Shown here: positions 8,926-18,419 of the stretch, one piece after another
Numbering within the stretch: the first letter of the stretch is position 1
Layout of the letters: every line of letters starts with the position of its first letter
Source of the DNA: Altererythrobacter sp. H2
GTDB taxonomy: Bacteria > Pseudomonadota > Alphaproteobacteria > Sphingomonadales > Sphingomonadaceae
Length of the DNA: 64,000 nucleotides
Reading direction: 5' to 3'
Assembly (NCBI RefSeq): GCF_035319885.1
Contig: NZ_CP141285.1
Location: forward strand, 3,046,001 to 3,110,000
Made by a program: the position numbers and the translations under genes
The notes under the pieces: model-generated
The model's database searches: none
What the model saw: only the letters and a program-made list of their open reading frames with translations
What the model was told of the DNA's origin: nothing

Positions 8926-11298
8926 ATGCGGTTCTGGATGATATCACTGGCGAGCCTCGCGCTCGCCACGGGTTGCAGCTCGTATGGGCAGGATGTGGCG
9001 TCAACCGGCGCAGCGGCAGCGGCGACCCAGCCCGCGCAGGACATCGACGCCCTCGTTGCGCGGATGAGCCTGGAGCGCAAGGTCGCCCAGCTGATCCAGC
9101 CGCAGATCAATTCCTTCACCGCCGCCGACATGGAGCGGTACCGTTTCGGCAGCTATCTCAATGGCGGCAATGGCGGCCCCTATGGCGACGAGTTCGCGCC
9201 GCCGGGCGAATGGCTGCGCCTCGCTGACCAGATGTTCCTCGCCTCGGTCAAGCCGCTCCCCGATGGCGAGCCGGTGATCCCGACCATGTGGGGGACAGAC
9301 GCGGTCCACGGCCACACCAACGTGATCGGGGCGACCATCTTCCCGCACAACATCGGCCTTGGCGCCACCCGCGATGCAGACCTCGTCCGCCGGATCGGCG
9401 CGGCGACCGCCGTCGAGATCGAAGCCACCGGCATTGACTGGAACTTCTCCCCCACCGTGGCGGTGGCGCGCGATGACCGCTGGGGCCGGACCTATGAAAG
9501 CTATTCCGAAGACCCTGTGCTCGTCGCCGAACTGGGCGCGGCGCTGGTCGAAGGCCTTCAAGGCCGCAAGGGCGATGCCGACCACCTCGGCGATGGGCGG
9601 GTCATCGCCACCGCCAAGCACTTCTTCGGTGATGGTGGCACGGCGCTGGGGATCGACACCGGTGACGTCAACGGCGACATCGAGGATCTGAAGCGGATCC
9701 ACGCTGTGCCCTACCCCGCTGCCATCGCGGCCGGGGCGCAGGTAATCATGGCCAGCTTCAACTCGATCAACGGCGAGAAGATGCACGGCAACGAGGCGCT
9801 GTTGAGCGGCTACCTGCGCGGCGAACTCGGCTTCGACGGGGTTGTGGTTGGTGACTGGAACGGCCACGGCCAGGTCCGCGGCTGCACTGTGAGCGACTGC
9901 CCGCAATCGCTCAAAGCCGGGCTCGACATCTATATGGTGCCCGATGACTGGAAGGCGCTGATCGACACCACGGTGGCGCAGGTTCGCGATGGCACCATCC
10001 CGATGGCCACGCTCGACCAGGCCGTCGCCCGGGTGCTGCGGCTGAAGCAGCGCGCCGGCCTGCTCGACCCGGCCGTCCGCAAGCCGTCCGAACGGGGTGT
10101 GGGCGGCAAGCTCGACCTGATCGGTTCGCCCGAGCACCGCGCCCTGGCGCGCGAGGCAGTGGCGAAATCGCAGGTGATCCTGAAGAACAGCGGTGTCCTG
10201 CCGCTCAAGCCCGGCGCGAAGCTGCTGGTCGCAGGCACCGGTGCCGATGCCATCTGGCAGGCTGCCGGCGGCTGGACCCTGACCTGGCAGGGCGGGCGCG
10301 AGCTGACCAACGACCAGTTCCCCGGCGCGACCTCGATCTGGGCCGGGATCCGCGATGCGGCGAAGGCCAGCGGCGGCCAGGCCGTGCTGTCGCCCGACGG
10401 CAGCTTCACCGAAAAGCCCGATGCTGCGATCGTGGTGTTCGGCGAGGATTCCTACGCCGAATTCTACGGCGACCGGAAAAACGCCGTGTTCACCGATGCC
10501 GAAGGCCTTGGCCTGCTGCGCACGCTGAAGGCGAAAGGTGTGCCCACGGTTGCGGTGTTCCTGTCCGGCCGCCCGATGTGGATGAACCGCGAGCTCAACG
10601 CCGCCGACGCGTTCGTTGCCAGCTGGTTGCCCGGCGGCGAAGGGGCAGGCGTGGCCGACGTGCTGTTCGGCCAGCGCGAGGCAAGCGGGCGATTGTCGTT
10701 CAGCTGGCCCGCGGCCTGCAACGGCCATCCGGTCAACGGGCCGCAAGGCGCGCTGTTCACCCTTGGTCACGGCCTTGCCACCGGACAGGTCGGCGGCACC
10801 GGCAAGCTCGACGAAAGCTGCGACCTGCTCAACGAGGCTCCGGCCAATGACTGGTTCGCCAGCGGCCGCCTCTCGACCGGGATCACCGCCACCGCCGGCG
10901 GCACCGCCCTGCCCGGCCTGCGTGGTGAGGCGAACGGGATCATGGCCAGGGGCCTTGACCGCACGCGGCAGGAAGATGCCCGCGCGATCACCTTTGCCCC
11001 GGGTTCCTCGCTCACGCTGACGGGGGACGGCAAGGCCAGGGGCGCATTCGTGCTGCAATACAACCTCGCCGCCAGCCCGGCCGCGCCGGTGACCGTGAAG
11101 GTGGGCGACACGGTGCTCGACGTCACCGCCAATTTCGCTGTCAGCGGCGGCAAGGGCTGGCGCGAAATGGTGCTGACCGCGAGCTGCATTTCCGAAGACG
11201 CCAACAGCCTGACCCTGACATCTGAGGGGCCGATCGTGCTGAGCGTGTCGCAGATTGCCCGCACGCAATTGCCCGCCGGGACGGACTGCTCGTTCTGA
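8926..11298 (+). CDS. GH3 exo-beta-glucosidase/glucan glucohydrolase, lipoprotein
   Basis: 790 residues. The N-terminus is a lipoprotein signal with lipobox ATGC (Cys at residue 17). The GH3 (alpha/beta)8 domain shows KHFFGDGGT and the nucleophile motif VVVGDWNGH (D310). The second alpha/beta sandwich follows (VAKSQVILKNSGVLPLKP onwards), and a C-terminal beta-rich part of about 170 residues resembles the extra domain of ExoP-type exo-1,3/1,4-beta-glucanases. The expected role is release of glucose from the ends of oligosaccharides made by the GH16 enzyme, in the periplasm or at the outer membrane. It has its own operator-like site just upstream. Confidence 0.93.
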   Translation: MRFWMISLASLALATGCSSYGQDVASTGAAAAATQPAQDIDALVARMSLERKVAQLIQPQINSFTAADMERYRFGSYLNGGNGGPYGDEFAPPGEWLRLADQMFLASVKPLPDGEPVIPTMWGTDAVHGHTNVIGATIFPHNIGLGATRDADLVRRIGAATAVEIEATGIDWNFSPTVAVARDDRWGRTYESYSEDPVLVAELGAALVEGLQGRKGDADHLGDGRVIATAKHFFGDGGTALGIDTGDVNGDIEDLKRIHAVPYPAAIAAGAQVIMASFNSINGEKMHGNEALLSGYLRGELGFDGVVVGDWNGHGQVRGCTVSDCPQSLKAGLDIYMVPDDWKALIDTTVAQVRDGTIPMATLDQAVARVLRLKQRAGLLDPAVRKPSERGVGGKLDLIGSPEHRALAREAVAKSQVILKNSGVLPLKPGAKLLVAGTGADAIWQAAGGWTLTWQGGRELTNDQFPGATSIWAGIRDAAKASGGQAVLSPDGSFTEKPDAAIVVFGEDSYAEFYGDRKNAVFTDAEGLGLLRTLKAKGVPTVAVFLSGRPMWMNRELNAADAFVASWLPGGEGAGVADVLFGQREASGRLSFSWPAACNGHPVNGPQGALFTLGHGLATGQVGGTGKLDESCDLLNEAPANDWFASGRLSTGITATAGGTALPGLRGEANGIMARGLDRTRQEDARAITFAPGSSLTLTGDGKARGAFVLQYNLAASPAAPVTVKVGDTVLDVTANFAVSGGKGWREMVLTASCISEDANSLTLTSEGPIVLSVSQIARTQLPAGTDCSF

Positions 11299-11390
11299 CG
11301 TCCTGCATTCGAATACACATGGACGACGCGCAAGGGTGCGCTAGTCTTATAAACCCGCCGGAAGAGCGGAAACTGGGAGGTTGAAGGACT

Positions 11391-12680
11391 ATGGCACTGG
11401 CACCCGAACTTGCGACCAGTACGGACCCTAACCCGCTGGAAAGCGACGCCCCACAGGTTGACGCCCCCGGCCTCAACTACTTCGTCTTCGCGCTGTTCTT
11501 CATCTTCGGCGGGATCACCAGCCTCAACGACGTGATCATCCCCAAGCTGAAAGAGCTGTTCACCCTCAGCTATTTCGAGGCGAGCCTGGTCCAGTTCTGG
11601 TTCTTCATCGCCTATGCCGTGGTTGGCATCCCCGGCGCGCGGCTGGTCAAGAAGCTGGGCTACATGCGCGGAGCGGTGGCAGGGCTGGTGACCATGCTGG
11701 TCGGCTGCCTGCTGTTCATCCCGGCCAGCCAGACGGCCGTGTTCGGCATGTTCCTGTTCGCCTACTTCATCCTCGCCACCGGGGTGGTGCTGGTGCAGAT
11801 CGTCGCCAACCCGCTGATCAGCCTGCTGGGGCCTGCGCGCACGACCCACAGCCGACTGACCTTTGCCCAGGCGTTCAACTCGCTCGGGACAACGATCTTT
11901 CCCTTCTTCGGTTCGATCCTGATCCTCGGCAGCCTCGCCACGGTGACAGCGGCGGAGCTGTCCGGCGCGGAACTCGCTGCCTACCGGACGGCGGAGAGCC
12001 AGGCGATCGTCAACGGCTACCTCGGCCTCGCCGCCGCGCTGGCGGTTGTCGCCGGAGTGGTCTGGCTGTTCCGCAACCGGCTGAAAGGCGAAAAGCATGA
12101 GCACACCAGCCTCGCCGAGGGTCTGGCCCTGCTCAAGCGCCCGCGCTTCGGGTATGGCGCAGCCTGCATCTTCCTTTACGTCGGCGCCGAAGTCGCCATC
12201 GGCAGCTTTATCGTCAATTACCTGATGCAGGCCGAAGTCCTGAACCTGCCCGAACAGTCGGCAGGCAAACTCATCTCGCTCTACTGGGGCGGCGCACTGG
12301 TGGGCCGGTTCATCGGGTCCGGCCTGCTCCGTATGGTCAGCCCCGGCCTGCTGCTGGCGACCGTGGCGGCGGGCGCGATCACCCTGATCGCCATCTCCGC
12401 CAATTCGACCGGCGTAGTGGCAGGGTATTCGTTGCTCGCGGTCGGCCTGATGAACGCGATCATGTTCCCGACCATCTTCAGCCTCGCCTGCGAGAAGCTT
12501 GGTCCGCGTGCAGCGGACGGGTCGGGCATCATCAACGTGGCGATTGCGGGGGGCGCGGTGGTGCCGGTGCTCTACGGCGCGCTGGCCGACCAGACCAGCC
12601 TCGCCTTTGCCCTGGTGCTGCCCGCCCTGTGCTATGCCGTGATCGCCGGATTCGGGATTTTCGCCCGGCGCCCGGCCTGA
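11391..12680 (+). CDS. gluP: Glucose/galactose-type MFS permease (FucP/GluP-like)
   Basis: 429 residues, 12 predicted membrane segments. The N-terminal FFIFGGITSLNDVIIPKLKELF and the downstream QFWFFIAYAVVGIPG segment are characteristic of the FucP/GluP branch of the MFS (fucose, glucose or galactose with H+ or Na+). It lies between the GH3 gene and zwf, so it would take glucose freed in the periplasm into the cell. The 92-base gap upstream holds a GGGAGG ribosome site but no operator-like palindrome that I can see. Substrate assignment rests on family and context. Confidence 0.88.
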   Translation: MALAPELATSTDPNPLESDAPQVDAPGLNYFVFALFFIFGGITSLNDVIIPKLKELFTLSYFEASLVQFWFFIAYAVVGIPGARLVKKLGYMRGAVAGLVTMLVGCLLFIPASQTAVFGMFLFAYFILATGVVLVQIVANPLISLLGPARTTHSRLTFAQAFNSLGTTIFPFFGSILILGSLATVTAAELSGAELAAYRTAESQAIVNGYLGLAAALAVVAGVVWLFRNRLKGEKHEHTSLAEGLALLKRPRFGYGAACIFLYVGAEVAIGSFIVNYLMQAEVLNLPEQSAGKLISLYWGGALVGRFIGSGLLRMVSPGLLLATVAAGAITLIAISANSTGVVAGYSLLAVGLMNAIMFPTIFSLACEKLGPRAADGSGIINVAIAGGAVVPVLYGALADQTSLAFALVLPALCYAVIAGFGIFARRPA

Positions 12681-12729
12681 AGCGGCCTCGCCCTGACCTG
12701 AATATGTATGCGCCCCACTGGCGCGCGGG

Positions 12730-12772
12730 CACGGGCCTCTCTAGGTAGGACGCACTCTTGGAGAGGCCCGTG
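12730..12772 (+). promoter_or_regulatory. 12-bp inverted repeat covering the zwf ribosome binding site
   Basis: CACGGGCCTCTC (12730-12741) and GAGAGGCCCGTG (12761-12772) are perfect reverse complements with a 19-base loop. The right arm contains the only good Shine-Dalgarno (GGAGAGG, 12760-12766) and ends 2 bases before the zwf ATG. If transcribed whole, the hairpin would hide the ribosome site. There is no T-run, so it is not a simple terminator. If transcription starts inside the loop, the repeat would act only as DNA. Confidence 0.6.
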
Positions 12773-12774
12773 TC

Positions 12775-14214
12775 ATGAGCTTTACCGCTGACCGCCTGCT
12801 GCTGTTCGGGGCCACCGGCGACCTGGCCCAGCGGATGCTGCTGCCCAGCCTTGCTGCGCTGCATGCCGACGGGCTGCTCGGCCCAGACCTGCGTATCATC
12901 GGCACCGCCCGGACCGAGATGACCGATGGCGAGTTCCGCCAGTTCGCCCGCGCCGCGCTGGAGAAGTTCCTGCCCGCCGACCGGCGCGGCGGCATGGCTG
13001 ATTTCCTTAACCGGCTGACCTATCAGGCGCTTGATGCGACACAACTGGCTGGGTACGCCGACCTTGCCGCAAAGGTCGGCGAGCCGAAGCAGGGCCTGGC
13101 CATCTTCCTGTCCACCGCACCAAGCCTGTTCGAGCCGACCATCAAGGGCCTGAAGAGCGCCGGGTTGACCGGCGAGCAGGTCCGCATGTGCCTCGAAAAG
13201 CCGCTCGGCACCGATCTTGGCTCCAGCCGCGAGATCAACGACGCGGTCGCCGGGGCCTTCCCCGAACACCGCATTTTCCGGATCGATCACTATCTCGGCA
13301 AGGAAACGGTCCAGAACCTGCTGGCGCTGCGCTTCGCCAACCTGATGTTCGAACCGTTGTGGAACGCGGCCCATATCGACCATGTCCAGATCACCGTCGC
13401 CGAGACGGTCGGGCTGGAGGGCCGGGTGGCGTTCTACGACGATGCCGGGGCGCTGCGCGACATGGTGCAGAACCATATGCTCCAGCTGTTGGCGCTGGTG
13501 GCGATGGAGCCGCCGGGCCATTTTGACGCCACTGCGGTGCGCGACGAGAAGGTCAAAGTGCTGCGATCCTTGCGCAAGGTCGATGCCGCCCAGACCGTCA
13601 CCGGCCAGTACCGCGCCGGTGCGATCCAGGGGCAGGCGGTGCCCGGCTATGACGAGGAACTGGGCAAGGAATCGGGCACCGAAACCTTCGTCGCGATCAA
13701 GGCCCACGTCGATAACTGGCGCTGGAAAGGCGTGCCGTTCTACCTGCGCACCGGCAAACGCCTGCCCAAACGTGTCACCGAAATCGTCATCCAGTTCCGC
13801 TGCGTGCCGCATTCGATCTTTGCCGGTAAAGGCGCGACCATGCAGCCCAACCGGCTGGTGATCGGTATCCAGCCGGAAGAAAACATCACCCTCTCGCTGA
13901 TGGCGAAGGTGCCGGGGCTGGACCGCGAGGGCATCCGCCTGCGGCAGGTCCCGCTCAACATCGCGATGGCCGACGCCTTCAGCGGGGCAGTGCGGCGGAT
14001 CGCCTACGAACGGCTGCTGCTCGACCTGGTCGAAGGCGACCAGACGCTGTTCGTTCGCCGCGACGAAGTGGAAGCCCAGTGGGAGTGGATCGACGCAATC
14101 CGCAGCCAGTGGCAGAGCGAAGGGCAGGAGCCGAGGACCTACACCGCCGGCAGCTGGGGACCGAGTGCCGCTATCGCGCTGGCGGAGCGTGACGGGGTGA
14201 CCTGGCATGAGTAA
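12775..14214 (+). CDS. zwf: Glucose-6-phosphate 1-dehydrogenase
   Basis: 479 residues, typical length. It oxidises glucose-6-phosphate to 6-phosphogluconolactone with NADP+ or NAD+, the entry to the Entner-Doudoroff and pentose phosphate pathways in the cytosol. Seen are the nucleotide-binding [10 protein letters not shown] at residues 9-18, the EKPLGTD segment, and the substrate-site signature RIDHYLGKE with the catalytic His in the usual spacing. Its stop lies inside the edd start region (8-base overlap), so zwf-edd-eda form one operon. The leader carries a strong inverted repeat over the ribosome site. Confidence 0.97.
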   Translation: MSFTADRLLLFGATGDLAQRMLLPSLAALHADGLLGPDLRIIGTARTEMTDGEFRQFARAALEKFLPADRRGGMADFLNRLTYQALDATQLAGYADLAAKVGEPKQGLAIFLSTAPSLFEPTIKGLKSAGLTGEQVRMCLEKPLGTDLGSSREINDAVAGAFPEHRIFRIDHYLGKETVQNLLALRFANLMFEPLWNAAHIDHVQITVAETVGLEGRVAFYDDAGALRDMVQNHMLQLLALVAMEPPGHFDATAVRDEKVKVLRSLRKVDAAQTVTGQYRAGAIQGQAVPGYDEELGKESGTETFVAIKAHVDNWRWKGVPFYLRTGKRLPKRVTEIVIQFRCVPHSIFAGKGATMQPNRLVIGIQPEENITLSLMAKVPGLDREGIRLRQVPLNIAMADAFSGAVRRIAYERLLLDLVEGDQTLFVRRDEVEAQWEWIDAIRSQWQSEGQEPRTYTAGSWGPSAAIALAERDGVTWHE

Positions 14215-16036
14215 GCCGCTTCACGACACACTGCACCGGGTGACGCAGCGGGTGATCGAAAACTCCCGCGCCAGCCGCAGCGCCTATCTCGATCTGGTGG
14301 CCCGCGAGGCGGACAACCAGGGGGACCGCAACGCGGTGTCCTGCTCCAATCTCGCCCATGCCTATGCCGGGGCGCTGGAGGACCAGGCAGCGCTGGTCGC
14401 AGCCAAAGGCCCCAACATCGGGATCGTCACCAGCTACAACGACATGCTGAGCGCGCACCAGCCCTATGGCCGGTACCCGGATCGGCTGAAGATCTATGCC
14501 CGCGAAGTCGGCGCGACCGCGCAGGTCGCGGGCGGGACGCCGGCCATGTGCGACGGGGTAACCCAGGGCGAGACTGGCATGGAGCTGTCGCTGTTCAGCC
14601 GCGACGTGATCGCCCTCTCGACCGCCGTGGCGCTGAGCCATGCCATGTACGACGGGGCGCTGATGCTGGGCATCTGCGACAAGATCGTACCCGGCCTGCT
14701 GATCGGCGCCCTGCGGTTCGGCCACCTGCCGGTGATCTTCGTGCCCGGCGGGCCGATGCCGACCGGGGTGGCGAACAAGGAAAAGCAGCGCATCCGCCAG
14801 CTTTACGCCGAAGGCAAGGTCGGCCGGGCCGAACTGCTGGCGAGCGAGATGGGTAGCTACCATTCGCCCGGCACCTGCACGTTCTACGGCACCGCCAATT
14901 CCAACCAGATGATGATGGAGCTGATGGGGCTGCACATTCCCGGCAGCGCCTTCATCCAGCCCGGCACGCAATTGCGCCAGGCGCTGGACCGGGCAGCGGT
15001 GCACCGGGTGTCACAGATCGGGCACAAGGGCGATGACTGGCGTCCGCTTGGCCATTGTGTTGACGAGAAGGCGATCATCAACGCCGCTGTCGGCCTGCTC
15101 GCCACCGGAGGATCGACCAACCATGCGATCCATATTCCCGCGATGGCGCGGGCAGCCGGGGTCATCTTCGACTGGAACGACCTGTCCGAACTGTCCTCTG
15201 CCGTGCCGCTGATCGCCCGGGTCTATCCCAACGGCGCGGGCGACGTGAACCACTTCCATGATGCGGGCGGGATCGGCTTCGTCGTTGGCGAACTGCTCGA
15301 AGCAGGCCTCGCCCACCGCGATATCATGACAGTCGGCACCGGCGACCTGTCGGAATACGCGCGCGAGCCGGGGTTGGATGGAAACCTCCAGGAAGGAGGG
15401 GCCCTCGTATGGCGCGATGTCGGGGATAGCGCCGACCTTGAGATGCTGCGGCCCGTATCGAAACCGTTCCAGCCCGACGGGGGCATGCGGCTGGTCACCG
15501 GCAACCTGGGCCGGGCCTGCTTCAAGTCATCCGCAGTCGAAGAGTCACGCTGGACCATCGAGGCGCCCTGCCGCGTGTTCGAGGACCAGCCGAGCGTTGC
15601 GGCCGCGTTCAAGGCAGGCGAACTGGACCGCGACGTAATCGTGGTCGTCCGCTTTCAGGGGCCGCGCGCCAACGGCATGCCCGAACTGCACAAGCTGACC
15701 CCGCCGCTCGGCGTCCTGCAGGATCGCGGCTACCGCGTCGCGCTGGTCACCGACGGGCGGATGTCCGGGGCCAGCGGCAAAGTGCCCGCCGCCATCCACT
15801 GCACGCCCGAGGCACTCGGCGGCGGGCCCCTTTCCCGGCTGCGCGATGGCGACGTGATCCGCCTGTGCGCCGCAACCGGCGAGCTTTCCACCACCGCAGA
15901 CCTTGCGGCGCGGGAGCCTGTGCCCGATCCGTCCGACGCCAATGGTACCGGGCGCGAGATCTTCGGCATGTTCCGCCGATTTGCGGACGGGGCGGAACAG
16001 GGCGGCAGCGCCATGCTCGCCACAGCAGGACTGTAG
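14207..16036 (+). CDS. edd: Phosphogluconate dehydratase
   Basis: 609 residues, the usual size of Edd in the IlvD/Edd family. It dehydrates 6-phosphogluconate to 2-keto-3-deoxy-6-phosphogluconate using an Fe-S cluster. Characteristic segments are [46 protein letters not shown], and [15 protein letters not shown] near the C-terminus. It overlaps zwf by 8 bases and is followed by eda after 4 bases. This tight order means the operon commits glucose-6-phosphate to the Entner-Doudoroff route. Confidence 0.97.
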   Translation: MSKPLHDTLHRVTQRVIENSRASRSAYLDLVAREADNQGDRNAVSCSNLAHAYAGALEDQAALVAAKGPNIGIVTSYNDMLSAHQPYGRYPDRLKIYAREVGATAQVAGGTPAMCDGVTQGETGMELSLFSRDVIALSTAVALSHAMYDGALMLGICDKIVPGLLIGALRFGHLPVIFVPGGPMPTGVANKEKQRIRQLYAEGKVGRAELLASEMGSYHSPGTCTFYGTANSNQMMMELMGLHIPGSAFIQPGTQLRQALDRAAVHRVSQIGHKGDDWRPLGHCVDEKAIINAAVGLLATGGSTNHAIHIPAMARAAGVIFDWNDLSELSSAVPLIARVYPNGAGDVNHFHDAGGIGFVVGELLEAGLAHRDIMTVGTGDLSEYAREPGLDGNLQEGGALVWRDVGDSADLEMLRPVSKPFQPDGGMRLVTGNLGRACFKSSAVEESRWTIEAPCRVFEDQPSVAAAFKAGELDRDVIVVVRFQGPRANGMPELHKLTPPLGVLQDRGYRVALVTDGRMSGASGKVPAAIHCTPEALGGGPLSRLRDGDVIRLCAATGELSTTADLAAREPVPDPSDANGTGREIFGMFRRFADGAEQGGSAMLATAGL

Positions 16037-16040
16037 AACG

Positions 16041-16658
16041 ATGAACGCAATCGATACCCTGATGCGCGTCGCGCCGGTGATCCCGGTGATCGTGATCGAC
16101 GAGATCGAACACGCCGTGCCCTTGGCCGAAGCCCTGGTCGCGGGCGGGCTGCGGGTGCTCGAGGTGACGCTGCGCACCGAAGCGGCGCTACCAGCCATAA
16201 CCGCGATGAAGCAGGTTCCCGGCGCCATCGTCGGCGCAGGCACCGTCACCAACGCGCACGAGCTGGACGCGGCGCTGGCAGCGGGAAGCGAATTCATCGT
16301 CTCCCCCGGCCTCACCGAACCGCTGGGCAAGGCGGCGATCGCGAGCGGTGTGCCGTTCCTGCCCGGCATCGCCAATGCGGGCGACATCATGCGCGGGCTC
16401 GACCTGGGGCTCACCCAGTTCAAGTTCTTCCCCGCCATGGCCGCTGGCGGCCTGCCAGCCTTGAAGGCCCTCGCCGCGCCGTTTGGCCAGTGCCGGTTCT
16501 GCCCGACTGGCGGCATCGGGCCGGACAACGCCGGCGAATGGCTGGCATTCGATCCGGTGCTGTGCGTCGGCGGAAGCTGGGTTTCCCCCAAGGGGGCGCC
16601 GGACAAGATCGAAATCGAACGGCTCGCCCGCGAGGCGGTGGCGCTGCGGCGGCGTTAA
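16041..16658 (+). CDS. eda: KHG/KDPG aldolase (2-dehydro-3-deoxy-phosphogluconate aldolase)
   Basis: 205 residues from the ATG at 16041. An open frame extends further upstream into edd, but the conserved N-terminus (LMRVAPVIPVIVID) begins here. It cleaves KDPG to pyruvate and glyceraldehyde-3-phosphate. Seen are the catalytic Glu in VLEVTLRTE, the Schiff-base Lys in FKFFPA and the phosphate-binding GGIGPDNAGEWL. It is the last gene of zwf-edd-eda. Neither pgl (lactonase) nor glk (glucokinase), often present in such operons, is found in the window. Confidence 0.96.
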   Translation: MNAIDTLMRVAPVIPVIVIDEIEHAVPLAEALVAGGLRVLEVTLRTEAALPAITAMKQVPGAIVGAGTVTNAHELDAALAAGSEFIVSPGLTEPLGKAAIASGVPFLPGIANAGDIMRGLDLGLTQFKFFPAMAAGGLPALKALAAPFGQCRFCPTGGIGPDNAGEWLAFDPVLCVGGSWVSPKGAPDKIEIERLAREAVALRRR

Positions 16659-16741
16659 CGCTTCCCCCAGCTTCGTCCCGCTATGGGATGCGGCGGAGGC
16701 GGTGCTGGCGCTAACTGCGCCATTCCAGCATATTGGTGCTT

Positions 16742-17437
16742 ATGGACCCGATGCTCAAATGGATTGGCGGCGCGACCGCCGTGATCGTGCTGGCGCTGGG
16801 CACCGCAACGGTGGCCGGCAGCGCCTTCAGTGCAACTGAACCGGCAGAAGCTGTTTCGCTGAGCGAGGCCATTCCGGTTGATGCGGAGTTGGTAGCATCG
16901 GCCACTGCTCCGTCTGATCGCGCGGCCGCTATTTCGCAGCCCGCTGCCACTCAGGATACTGCCAAACCGGCGGACGAGCGCTTCGTCATCAAGCGCGTGT
17001 TGCCGATCGAGGGCCCGATCAAGTACGGTGAGTGGCACTGGAACGAAGAAGGCGTGCCCGAAGGCCCGCTGGTGGTCACGGTAGACCTTGAGGCCCGGGT
17101 CATCTCGGTGTTCCGCGGCGGTTACGAGATCGGCGCAGCAGCCGTGCTGCTCGGCACGCAGGACCATCCGACCCCGCTCGGCACCTTCCCGATCCTGCAG
17201 AAGAAGCGCCACAATATCTCGTCGATCTACAATGTGCCCATGCCCTACACCATGCGGCTGACATGGGACGGCATCGCCATCCATGCCTCTGAAGTCGAGA
17301 ACGGCTATGCCAGCCACGGCTGCATCGGCACGCCTGAAGGGTTTGCTGCAAAGCTGTTTGCGGTTGCCGACAAGGGCGACAAGGTGATCATCACCCGCGG
17401 CAAACGCATCGGTGTGGGCGACCCGATCGTTTCCTGA
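16742..17437 (+). CDS. L,D-transpeptidase family protein (YkuD domain)
   Basis: 231 residues from the ATG at 16742. A TTG at 16733 and an ATG at 16751 are alternatives, and no ribosome site is convincing. A hydrophobic N-terminal segment (residues about 6-30) serves as signal peptide or anchor, followed by a low-complexity Ala/Pro linker and a YkuD catalytic domain with the His and Cys of HASEVENGYASHGCIG (Cys near residue 194). The family makes 3-3 peptidoglycan cross-links or attaches proteins to murein in the periplasm. It is convergent with tilS, the stops lying next to each other. Confidence 0.9.
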   Translation: MDPMLKWIGGATAVIVLALGTATVAGSAFSATEPAEAVSLSEAIPVDAELVASATAPSDRAAAISQPAATQDTAKPADERFVIKRVLPIEGPIKYGEWHWNEEGVPEGPLVVTVDLEARVISVFRGGYEIGAAAVLLGTQDHPTPLGTFPILQKKRHNISSIYNVPMPYTMRLTWDGIAIHASEVENGYASHGCIGTPEGFAAKLFAVADKGDKVIITRGKRIGVGDPIVS

Positions 17438-17438
17438 C

Positions 17439-18419
17439 CTAACCGGTGGTGCGCGGGTTCTCGCGCGTGAACAGCCACGTCCGCTCGCCCGCGGCATCGC
17501 GCGTGCAGCCAGCAATTCCCCCGATATTGCACCGCTGCCCGCGAAGCAGCGCGGACGCCATCTGGGCCGCCTCGCCGGTATCGAGTGAACCGCCCAGTGC
17601 CCGCGCGGCAGCCTGGATCACCCCGATGCGGACTAGGTTGGGCCCCGGCAGACCGGTGCGAAGGGCGGCGTAGGAAAAGCCGTCACCATGCGGCACCACG
17701 CATTGGCTCCATTCCCGCCCGACTGCGAATTCGAGCACGTTTTCAGCTTCGGCGAGCAGCGCCGCGCTGCGGGCCAGCCCCGGCACCACGAGCCAGTCAG
17801 CCGCAGCGAGAGCCTGGCGGACGCGGACCCGGTCAAACCGGGGATCCGCGTTCGACGGGTCGTCAACAAACGGCAATCCGCCAGCGCGGACCACCGCCTC
17901 CAGTTCCGCCCGGCGCCAGCCGAGCAGGGGACGCAGCAAGGGTCGATCGCCATCAGGAACACGAGTTCTGGCCCGGATGCCGGCCAGCCCCCTCAGCCCG
18001 CTTCCCCGGTTAAGCCGCATCACCAGCGTTTCGGCCTGGTCATCCATCTGATGCGCGGTGAGAAGGACCTCCAGCCCGCGCTCTTCCAGCCAGCCTCCCA
18101 GCGCGGCATAGCGGGCCGAGCGAGCACGGTGCTGGATATTACCCGTGCCCACTTCAACCTTCAGCACCCGGTGCGGGACAGCCAGACTGGCGCAGACCCG
18201 CCCCACCAGCGCCGCTTCGTCAGCGCTTTCAGGCCGCAGCCCGTGATCCACCGTAGCCGCCTCGATCATGTCGGGGAACGCGGCCTTGGCCAAGAGCAGC
18301 AATGCCATACTGTCCGGCCCGCCGGACACGGCCAGCCCCAGCCGACCTCCCTCAGGCCAGAGCTGTTCGAAATTCGCCCGGAAGCGGGCGACTAAATCGG
18401 GATCGATGCCGCTATCAAT
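17439..18419 (-). CDS. tilS: tRNA(Ile)-lysidine synthase, apparently starting at ATT
   Basis: It modifies C34 of the CAU-anticodon tRNA-Ile with lysine and ATP. The P-loop SGGPDSMALLLL is followed by DHGLRPES and TAHQMDDQAET, all typical. The first canonical start (GTG, 18329) would begin right at the P-loop, dropping about 30 residues that read as normal TilS N-terminus (DPDLVARFRANFEQLWPEG then LGLAV). No ATG, GTG or TTG exists between that GTG and the in-frame stop upstream. An ATT at 18419-18417 overlaps the cpoB stop TGA (ATTGA), copying the usual ATGA coupling, so I start it there (326 residues). The gene is certain; the start is inference. Confidence 0.9.
   Translation of the reverse strand: MDSGIDPDLVARFRANFEQLWPEGGRLGLAVSGGPDSMALLLLAKAAFPDMIEAATVDHGLRPESADEAALVGRVCASLAVPHRVLKVEVGTGNIQHRARSARYAALGGWLEERGLEVLLTAHQMDDQAETLVMRLNRGSGLRGLAGIRARTRVPDGDRPLLRPLLGWRRAELEAVVRAGGLPFVDDPSNADPRFDRVRVRQALAAADWLVVPGLARSAALLAEAENVLEFAVGREWSQCVVPHGDGFSYAALRTGLPGPNLVRIGVIQAAARALGGSLDTGEAAQMASALLRGQRCNIGGIAGCTRDAAGERTWLFTRENPRTTG

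Noticed and set aside
9001-11268. 755-codon open frame opposite the GH3 gene
   Set aside because: Antisense shadow; the sense strand carries the full GH3 catalytic signature.
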